A stretch of DNA of 9,503 bases from Opitutales bacterium. Lineage in GTDB: Bacteria > Verrucomicrobiota > Verrucomicrobiia > Opitutales > JAFGAQ01. Below are positions 1-4,941 of the stretch, piece by piece. The notes beneath the pieces are model-generated. The model saw nothing but the letters and a program-made list of their open reading frames with translations, was not told the origin of the DNA and did not search any database. How positions within the stretch are numbered: position 1 is the first letter of the stretch; every line of letters starts with the position of its first letter. The position numbers and the translations under genes are program-made. Location: NCBI GenBank assembly GCA_028704125.1, contig JAQVLM010000084.1, positions 1-9,503 of the forward strand, written 5' to 3'.

Positions 1-162
1 AATACGGCATTGGCCTCGGGTGACACAATGAGTGATGTTGGAACTGTCTCTTATTCGGGAACGGGGACCACTGCTGTAAATTATTCAGCAAGCGCATATA
101 CAGTGACCCCAGGCATTGAAACGGGGATCGAGCTAAAAATAGCCGTGGTTTTTATCGGATAG
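1..162 (+). CDS. C-terminal fragment of an unrecognised protein
   Basis: Reading frame 1 is open from the first base to a TAG stop at 160-162 and gives 53 residues. The fragment is rich in Thr, Ser, Gly, Val and Tyr, and alternates polar and hydrophobic residues (for example TVSYSGTGTTAVNYSASAYT). It ends in a hydrophobic stretch, ELKIAVVFIG. This composition fits the last beta-strands of an extracellular or beta-sandwich domain, but I recognise no family motif. The start lies outside the window, so length, signal peptide and function cannot be judged. It converges on the lipoprotein gene that ends at 247. The open frame, composition and following weak terminator make a real gene end likely; the function is unknown. 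Confidence 0.55.
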   Translation, partial: NTALASGDTMSDVGTVSYSGTGTTAVNYSASAYTVTPGIETGIELKIAVVFIG

Positions 163-184
163 CGATGGTTTCTATTCATTGCGG

Positions 185-216
185 AGCATTCTTCCGAGTC
201 TGACGAAGCGCTTTTT
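185..216 (+). terminator. weak possible terminator after the partial gene
   Basis: AGC (185-187) and CTTC (191-194) can pair with GAAG (205-208) and GCT (210-212), and five T residues follow (212-216). The stem has an internal loop and only seven pairs. It lies 23 bp after the TAG stop of the partial plus-strand gene. The position is right but the structure is poor, so this is tentative. Confidence 0.25.
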
Positions 217-246
217 CCCGGGATCCACCCAATTTCCCGAATGGGA

Positions 247-852
247 TCACTTGGACGGGATACCGGCAGACTGCCCGGCGTCAGGTCTTGGTTTTTCCAG
301 AACCAACTTCATTTCCTCTCCATCCATGACGGGATAGAACAATTTGCCCTGCATGCCTTTCGATGGATCAAAGGAGTAGAGCATCAACGCCACTTCCGGC
401 TGCCGGGGAAAATCAAACCATTTGAGCTGAGCCTGATGGAGCTGGGAATCGGACAGATTTTCGATCAAAACCGCTACCACTTTCGGGGCCTCCCTCGATC
501 CGAGCAGCATGTGCTCGATCATCCCCTTCGACCAAAAATCCCAGTATGTCGAATCGTACCCATGGAAGGCAACCGTATCCGCGCTCAATTTCGAACGAAG
601 CGCACCCGCACTTCCCCGCATCCAGATTCCCACCAGTTCTCTCGCAAACTCATAGTATGGACCGCTGGTGACGATGCGTCCCTCATGACTCATATTGACG
701 GGTGCACCCATGTAGGCCATGGCCTTCTCCCGCGCAGGTTCGCCATCATACACCGGCCCGGGAGTGATCTTCGGCGAACACGCCCCCACTACCAAAAGCC
801 CTGCTGCGAAAACAACCCGACATACACCCACCAATTTTGAAGCCTCACGCAT
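247..852 (-). CDS. putative lipoprotein of unknown function
   Basis: This gene encodes 201 residues. The N-terminus carries a positively charged start, a hydrophobic stretch at about residues 12-22 and a lipobox V-G-A-C with Cys at residue 25. It should therefore be exported by Sec, lipidated on Cys25 and anchored in a membrane. The mature part is soluble, mixed alpha/beta in character, and has no transmembrane segment or motif that I recognise. Trp and Tyr cluster around residues 100-107 (YDSTYWDFW). I cannot assign a function. The start ATG (850-852) is chosen because it directly precedes the signal sequence. Only a weak AGGA lies upstream, too close to the start to be a good ribosome binding site. 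The gene is divergent from trxB and convergent with the partial gene at the window start. No related gene sits beside it. Confidence 0.75.
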   Translation of the reverse strand: MREASKLVGVCRVVFAAGLLVVGACSPKITPGPVYDGEPAREKAMAYMGAPVNMSHEGRIVTSGPYYEFARELVGIWMRGSAGALRSKLSADTVAFHGYDSTYWDFWSKGMIEHMLLGSREAPKVVAVLIENLSDSQLHQAQLKWFDFPRQPEVALMLYSFDPSKGMQGKLFYPVMDGEEMKLVLEKPRPDAGQSAGIPSK

Positions 853-1045
853 GTCCTAAACCCTTCGGAGAATGGAGGCGAAGTCAACTGTCAACTCATC
901 CGAAAGCCCTCTTCACACTATAAACACAAACCCACCCGGTTCTGCACATCCGCCAATCGCAGCATCCCGCCGGACTTCCCTGCTTCCGACAAATCCACAC
1001 GGTTTTCAATTGAATCCTTCCGATTCCTGCGTTTGCTATGGGCAT
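853..1045. promoter_or_regulatory. divergent intergenic region, lipoprotein and trxB
   Basis: These 193 bp separate two divergent genes and must hold both promoters. A tandem heptamer GTCAACT occurs twice in direct succession (883-896). On the minus strand it contains a perfect TTGACA (889-894), but no good -10 follows at 17 bp. Toward trxB, TTGAAT (1010-1015) and TGCTAT (1034-1039) are 18 bp apart. That is a weak match, which would start transcription at about the trxB ATG. Both assignments are tentative. Confidence 0.3.
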
Positions 1046-1993
1046 ATGCCATCTGAATCTGAATCCAACAACGTGATCATCCTGGGTTCCGGCTGCGCCG
1101 GCCTCACTGCGGCCATCTACACCGCGCGCGCCAACCTCAACCCGCTTGTAATCGAAGGCGTGCTTCCCGGTGGCCAATTGACGACAACATCGGAAGTGGA
1201 GAATTTCCCGGGATTTCCGGAAGGGATCGATGGATTCATGCTTATGGATAACCTCCGAAAACAGGCCACCCGCTTCGGCGCCCGTTTTGTCAGCGATGTC
1301 ATCACATCAGTGGAGCTCACACCGGGTAACAACACCCTTCGTTCCGAAAACGCCAGCTACCCTGCAAAGGCCCTGATCGTTGCGACCGGAGCGTCGCCCC
1401 GCATGCTCGGCGTTCCCGGTGAAAAAGAAATGTATGGTGGAAAGGGAGTGACGACCTGTGCAACCTGCGATGGTGCCTTTTACCGCGACCGCGATGTGGC
1501 CGTCATCGGCGGAGGAGATTCGGCCTGCGAAGAGGCACTCTTCCTTACCCGCTTCTGCTCAAAAGTATACCTCGTCCACCGTCGTGATGAATTGAGAGCG
1601 TCCAAAATCATGGCGGACCGCGTACTCTCCAATCCCAAGATCGAAATGGTATGGAACAGCACCGTGCAGTCCATCAACCCGGACGATCAAGGTTTTGTAT
1701 CCTCGCTCACCACCTTGGACAAAACTACCGGGAAATCGCGTCAGATCACACTTCAGGGGGTTTTCATTGCGATCGGGCACATCCCAAATTCATCTGCCTT
1801 CAAAGGACAGCTCCCCCTCGATGACGAAGGTTATTTCATTCCCGAGTCCCACAGTCAGGTGCGCACCGCAAAAGCCGGCGTCTTTGTTGCCGGAGACTGC
1901 GCGGATCACCACTACCGGCAGGCGATCACCGCCGCAGGCATGGGATGCCAGGCAGCCATCGAAACCGAGCGTTGGCTCTCGACTCAGGGATAA
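1046..1993 (+). CDS. trxB: thioredoxin-disulfide reductase
   Basis: The product is a 315-residue flavoenzyme of normal TrxB length. It passes electrons from NADPH through FAD and a redox-active disulfide to thioredoxin in the cytoplasm. The sequence shows an N-terminal FAD dinucleotide-binding motif GSGCAG (residues 14-19), the PGGQLTTTSEVENFPGF segment, and the redox centre CATC (138-141). It also shows an NADPH-binding GGGDSA (155-160), HRRDELRA (178-185) with the arginines typical of NADPH preference, and the C-terminal FAD motif GDCADHHYRQAITAAG (283-298). The frame extends upstream to an ATG at 872, but those 58 extra residues are Pro/Ser-rich and unlike the family. The ATG at 1046 lies nine codons before the beta-strand that leads into the FAD motif, so I chose it. 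No Shine-Dalgarno site precedes it. It is the first gene of a likely trxB-yjbQ-trmB transcription unit. Confidence 0.95.
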   Translation: MPSESESNNVIILGSGCAGLTAAIYTARANLNPLVIEGVLPGGQLTTTSEVENFPGFPEGIDGFMLMDNLRKQATRFGARFVSDVITSVELTPGNNTLRSENASYPAKALIVATGASPRMLGVPGEKEMYGGKGVTTCATCDGAFYRDRDVAVIGGGDSACEEALFLTRFCSKVYLVHRRDELRASKIMADRVLSNPKIEMVWNSTVQSINPDDQGFVSSLTTLDKTTGKSRQITLQGVFIAIGHIPNSSAFKGQLPLDDEGYFIPESHSQVRTAKAGVFVAGDCADHHYRQAITAAGMGCQAAIETERWLSTQG

Positions 1994-2052
1994 TCCAAGC
2001 CATGTTTCTGCAAACCGGTCGCCATTCCTCATAACGGCGATCCACTCACGTT

Positions 2053-2472
2053 ATGTCTGTGTATCAGAAAACCATTCGGATTAACACCCACGGCAAAGGG
2101 ATGACCGACGTCACGCATCACCTTGAAGCCACGCTCCGCGACTCCGGACTGCGGCGAGGTCTGGCGTCCGTGCTCTGCCAACACACCAGCTGCAGTCTGG
2201 TCCTGATGGAAAACGCGGACCCATCGGCACGTGCCGACCTGGAACGCTTTCTGGAAAAAATGGTGCCCGACAACACACCCTGGTTTACCCACACCATGGA
2301 AGGCCCGGACGACATGTCCAGTCACATCCGCATGGCACTCACCCGCAGCAGCGAAAACATTCCCTTTGCAGAAAGCCGGCTCCTTCTCGGCACATGGCAG
2401 GGGCTCTTCCTTTGGGAGCACCGGAGCATACCCCACAGCCGCTCACTCGTCATTACTCTAATCGGCGAATAG
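2053..2472 (+). CDS. yjbQ: YjbQ/UPF0047 family protein
   Basis: This small single-domain protein (139 residues) belongs to the YjbQ/UPF0047 family, usually 130-145 residues. The family signatures are present: QHTSCSLVLMENADP (43-57), EGPDDMSSHIR (83-93) and LGTWQGLFLWEHR (112-124). His44, His80, His91 and His123 are candidates for the family's conserved metal or active site. Members have been reported to have weak thiamine-phosphate synthase activity and are often annotated as secondary thiamine-phosphate synthase. The physiological role is not settled and there is no thiamine gene nearby, so the family name is safer than a reaction. It starts 59 bp after the trxB stop and ends 46 bp before trmB, both on the same strand. 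Co-transcription is therefore likely. The ATG has no evident ribosome binding site. Confidence 0.93.
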   Translation: MSVYQKTIRINTHGKGMTDVTHHLEATLRDSGLRRGLASVLCQHTSCSLVLMENADPSARADLERFLEKMVPDNTPWFTHTMEGPDDMSSHIRMALTRSSENIPFAESRLLLGTWQGLFLWEHRSIPHSRSLVITLIGE

Positions 2473-2518
2473 CCCACCGCCGCGAGCATCCCTATCCATC
2501 CTTGAACCGATCGATACC

Positions 2519-3247
2519 GTGCCCAGCCATAGTCCTAACGAATCCGTTCCAACCGATACGTCTACTCCCGAAGGGCTTCGCCATGCGCTTATCAGACGCA
2601 GCAACCGGCAACTGGAACTGAGAGCCCGCATGGATCCCATCCTCAGCACAGCCCAACATGCGGTGCTCGAGATCGGATGCGGACACGGCCACTGGCTGAC
2701 CGCCTATGCGACTGCCCACCCCGCTACCACCTGCATCGGTCTGGACATCATCTCGCAACGAGTCGCCAAATCCCAACTCAAAGCAACCAAACGGCAGCTC
2801 AACAACCTTCACTTCATCAAGGCGGAAGCGATCGAGTTCATCGAGATTCTACCCCCATCGGTCTCCTTCGACTGGATCATGGTGCTCTTCCCTGATCCTT
2901 GGCCAAAAAAACGACATCACCGGCGGCGGCTAATCCAGCCATCGTTTTTGGATCTCATCCACCCATTCATGACGCCCGAAGGCAAGCTATGCTTCCGCAC
3001 GGACGACGATCCCTACTTTTCATGGGCACGCGACATCATCGGAAACCATCCCAAATGGAGAATGGATGAGCCCACCATCTGGCCTTTCGAATGCGAAACC
3101 CTCTTCCAAGCCATGATGGATCATTGGCAGTCGCTTTCAGCCGGAATTGCAGACGGATCACAGACCGATTTTTCTCAAGTTTTGAGGCATCCGGCCGATA
3201 ATTGTAAGTGGTGCAATGCACCAGACATCCCTCCCAGAAAGACGTAA
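2519..3247 (+). CDS. trmB: tRNA (guanine-46-N7)-methyltransferase
   Basis: This 242-residue, SAM-dependent Rossmann-fold enzyme methylates N7 of G46 in the variable loop of tRNA. The SAM-binding motif is EIGCGHGHW (51-59), with the following acidic strand IGLDI (73-77). The TrmB hallmark FPDPWPKKRHHRRR is at 124-137, where Asp126 and the basic run bind substrate. The late motif QTDFSQVL (215-222) matches the family's conserved T-D/Y-F block. The start is GTG at 2519, because no in-frame ATG precedes the conserved region; the first in-frame ATG (Met38) would remove conserved N-terminal residues. About 20 residues at the N-terminus and the last 20 look lineage-specific. A strong terminator begins 6 bp after the stop, which makes this the last gene of the trxB-yjbQ-trmB unit. 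Confidence 0.94.
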   Translation: MPSHSPNESVPTDTSTPEGLRHALIRRSNRQLELRARMDPILSTAQHAVLEIGCGHGHWLTAYATAHPATTCIGLDIISQRVAKSQLKATKRQLNNLHFIKAEAIEFIEILPPSVSFDWIMVLFPDPWPKKRHHRRRLIQPSFLDLIHPFMTPEGKLCFRTDDDPYFSWARDIIGNHPKWRMDEPTIWPFECETLFQAMMDHWQSLSAGIADGSQTDFSQVLRHPADNCKWCNAPDIPPRKT

Positions 3248-3252
3248 TCGCG

Positions 3253-3289
3253 CCGGGACAGCATGTGAGGCTGTCCCGGTTGTTTTTTT
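3253..3289 (+). terminator. intrinsic terminator of the trxB-yjbQ-trmB unit
   Basis: CCGGGACAGC (3253-3262) pairs perfectly with GCTGTCCCGG (3270-3279) around a 7-nt loop. The hairpin is followed by TTGTTTTTTT (3280-3289). This is a textbook rho-independent terminator, 6 bp after the trmB stop and on the same strand. Confidence 0.96.
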
Positions 3290-3308
3290 GGCAACACAAT
3301 CGATTATC

Positions 3309-3326
3309 ACCGGAATGACATCCGGT
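3309..3326. repeat. short hairpin near the insertion sequence's left edge
   Basis: ACCGGA (3309-3314) is complementary to TCCGGT (3321-3326) around a 6-nt loop. An outer ATCAC/GTGAT pair (3306-3310 and 3331-3335) could compete with or extend it. It lies between the trmB terminator and the transposase. It may belong to the end of the insertion sequence or shield it from outside transcription; neither can be shown from the sequence. Confidence 0.3.
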
Positions 3327-3376
3327 CGGCGTGATATATTAAGTTATTGCACCGCAACAGGATACGCGCATACAAC

Positions 3377-3458
3377 AGAGGGGAGGATGAAGTGGTGTCA
3401 ATGATCATTTTTCGACGAGTCGCAACGACACAGGAAACTGGACAAGCTCAATGACCCG
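3377..3458 (+). other. original transposase start with in-frame TGA
   Basis: A purine-rich ribosome binding site, AGAGGGGAGG (3377-3386), directly precedes ATG 3387-3389. This ATG is in the transposase frame. Translation gives MKWCQ, then a TGA stop at 3402-3404, then SFFDESQRHRKLDKLNDP leading without a break into the annotated transposase. As I remember it, IS5-family transposases of this type begin with a short leader, then a Phe-Phe-Asp motif and a Gly/Asn-Asp-Pro-Leu motif. The sequence after the TGA therefore looks like genuine protein. A single change such as TTA or TCA to TGA would explain the stop. Confidence 0.6.
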
Positions 3459-4430
3459 TTGGTGGAGCTAAAGGCATACATTGATTTTGAACTGTTTCGC
3501 GATGCTCTGGAGAAGGTTTTTGAGAAGCCACGTCAATCCAAAGCCGGACGCAAGGCACTGGATGTGGTTTTCATGTTCAAGATCCTGATACTGCAGCGCC
3601 TCTACAATCTTTCTGACGAGCAGGTCGAGTATCAGATCAACGACCGGCTTTCCTTCTGTCGTTTTCTGGACCTTCCAATTGGGGCAAGTGCCCCGGACTT
3701 CACTACGGTGTGGAAGCTTCGCGAAGCTCTGGTAAAGGCCGATGCTGTCAAAGGACTATTCGATCTATTCACTGGCATGCTCAACGAGAAAGGCCTCATT
3801 ACAAAGGCCGGGAGTATCATTGACGCGAGTTTCGTCGAGGTACCCAGGCAGCGCAACACCCGGCAGGAAAATGACTTGGTGCGCGAAGGGCAAACACCCA
3901 ACGAGTGGAAGAACCATCCCAATAAGCTCAGCCAGAAAGACGTGGATGCCCGCTGGACCAAGAAGAACTCGATACCATTTTACGGATACAAGGATCATGT
4001 GAAAGCCGACGCTGAGTCCAAGTTGATCACCGACTATCTGGTGACCGATGCCAGCGTGCATGACTCTCAAGCTCTTTTTGATCTCGTCGACGAGAAATGT
4101 AAGGGGGAGAGAATATTCGCCGATTCCGCCTACGCCGGCGAGCAGTTCGCAGCACGCCTTGAAAGCCTTGGCGTTACCAACTTCATCCACGAGAAAGCCT
4201 ATCGCAACAAACCATTGAGTGAAAGCTCCAAGGAGTTCAATTCACTCAAGTCCAAGATCCGCTGTCTGGTCGAACACATGTTCGGCTACATCGAAAACAG
4301 TATGGGCGGCCCTGAACTGCGTTATATCGGAATGGCCCGTAACGCAGCAGGCGTGGGGCTGTGCAATCTCGCCTACAACATGAAGCGCTACATTTACCTT
4401 TTGAGGGGCAGCGACGGTGCCGCCGCCTAG
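3459..4430 (+). CDS. IS5-family transposase, 5' end interrupted
   Basis: The uninterrupted part gives 323 residues. It is a cut-and-paste DDE transposase with an N-terminal DUF772-like helical region (about 1-110) and an RNase H-like catalytic core. The catalytic acids are seen as Asp122 (SIIDASFVEVPRQRN), Asp222 (IFADSAYAGEQ) and Glu272 (IRCLVEHMFGYIEN), and the C-terminal GLCNLAYNMKR is typical of the family. The core is intact and shows no frameshift. The start is the problem. After the TGA at 3402, the only conventional in-frame starts near the N-terminus are TTG 3459 and GTG 3462. Neither has a ribosome binding site, and both remove about 18 family-like residues. The coordinates use TTG 3459 as the most upstream conventional start. 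The gene may be inactive, expressed weakly from this start, or expressed by TGA readthrough. Confidence 0.85.
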   Translation: MVELKAYIDFELFRDALEKVFEKPRQSKAGRKALDVVFMFKILILQRLYNLSDEQVEYQINDRLSFCRFLDLPIGASAPDFTTVWKLREALVKADAVKGLFDLFTGMLNEKGLITKAGSIIDASFVEVPRQRNTRQENDLVREGQTPNEWKNHPNKLSQKDVDARWTKKNSIPFYGYKDHVKADAESKLITDYLVTDASVHDSQALFDLVDEKCKGERIFADSAYAGEQFAARLESLGVTNFIHEKAYRNKPLSESSKEFNSLKSKIRCLVEHMFGYIENSMGGPELRYIGMARNAAGVGLCNLAYNMKRYIYLLRGSDGAAA

Positions 4431-4452
4431 TCATATTCCACCGATAATATGA
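4431..4452. repeat. perfect hairpin directly after the transposase stop
   Basis: TCATATT (4431-4437) and AATATGA (4446-4452) are perfect complements around an 8-nt loop, beginning at the first base after the TAG. The stem is AT-rich and no T-run follows, so it is a poor terminator. It may be a subterminal structure of the insertion sequence. Confidence 0.55.
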
Positions 4453-4460
4453 AATACGCC

Positions 4461-4842
4461 TGAAATCTACTCAAACAATCAGCGCTTTCCGTTCTTTGAA
4501 TAATGGAAATCCGTCCCGCTCGTTTTTGCTTTTTCCGGAATCGTCAAAAATCGCTATTAATCAAGGTCCCCACAAATAGAAAGCCCATAGTAGCGGACTA
4601 CGGGCTTGGTCATGAGCTTCGTCGAATGGTTGAAGCCGCAGCCTCTGGGAAAACTGACATCCCTATAGTATCGGGAGCATCCCTGCTCGCGTCCTTCGTT
4701 CCAACCTCCGCATATCCCGCCACAGATCGAAGAACGCCAAAGAAACACACCGATTAGAGAATATCCCGAGTCATTCCATATCAGTGTTCATCATCTTTAT
4801 CAGTGGTTGATTGTCTTCTTCGCCAATCCTGTGAGTCCTGTC
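4461..4842. other. intergenic stretch without a convincing gene
   Basis: About 380 bp lie between the insertion sequence and the terminator of the amylase gene. The reading frames here are short. The longest is 84 codons on the plus strand from 4503, with no ribosome binding site, recognisable motif or partner gene, so I do not call it. The stretch contains one strong hairpin (4581-4607), listed separately. It could be remnant DNA carried in with, or left by, the insertion. Confidence 0.5.
4581..4607. repeat. strong 11-bp hairpin of unknown role
   Basis: AAGCCCATAGT (4581-4591) pairs with ACTACGGGCTT (4597-4607) around a 5-nt loop, with a single A/C mismatch. The A- and T-rich outer edges recall a bidirectional terminator. 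However, no T-run continues on either strand, so if it was one it has decayed. No gene ends next to it now. Confidence 0.45.
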
Positions 4843-4878
4843 AAAAAAAAGCTCCGGACTCTCGCAGAAATCCGGAGC
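4843..4878 (-). terminator. intrinsic terminator of the GH13 gene
   Basis: GCTCCGGA (4851-4858) and TCCGGAGC (4871-4878) form a perfect 8-bp stem with a 12-nt loop. Read on the minus strand, the hairpin is followed by eight T residues (the A-run at 4843-4850). It lies 63 bp beyond the stop of the minus-strand amylase gene. Confidence 0.88.
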
Positions 4879-4884
4879 GGAGGA

Positions 4885-4920
4885 ATCCCCTCTCCCTTCA
4901 ACCCCAAAGGAAGAGGGGAT
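4885..4920 (-). terminator. second, upstream hairpin in the same 3' UTR
   Basis: ATCCCCTCTCCCTT (4885-4898) pairs with AAGGAAGAGGGGAT (4907-4920) around an 8-nt loop, with one mismatch. It lies between the amylase stop and the T-run terminator. It has no T-run of its own, so it may stabilise the 3' end of the mRNA or assist termination as part of a tandem. Confidence 0.55.
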
Positions 4921-4941
4921 CCGCATCTAAAAAACTATCTG

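Larger units (their letters stand above)
3328..4460 (+). mobile_element. IS5-family insertion sequence, ends approximate
   Basis: One DDE transposase of the IS5 type defines the element. The ends are not certain. GGCGT at 3328-3332 and its complement ACGCC at 4456-4460 bracket the gene, and each is followed inward by ATATTA at a slightly different spacing. This could be a degraded terminal inverted repeat enclosing 1133 bp, a normal size for IS5 elements. The immediately adjoining bases (GGTC on the left, TGAA on the right) do not form a target duplication, so these borders are provisional. The element lies 38 bp beyond the trmB terminator and seems not to interrupt a gene. Only one copy is in the window. 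Confidence 0.6.

Noticed and set aside
241..840. 199-codon plus-strand frame
   Set aside because: It is antisense to the lipoprotein gene, which has a signal peptide and lipobox; this frame has neither a start signal nor a motif.
872..1045. Upstream extension of trxB to an ATG at 872
   Set aside because: The 58 extra residues are Pro/Ser-rich and unlike any TrxB, whereas starting at 1046 gives the normal 315-residue length.
4503..4757. 84-codon plus-strand frame after the insertion sequence
   Set aside because: It has no ribosome binding site, no motif, an irregular composition and a strong hairpin inside it, so it is likely chance.
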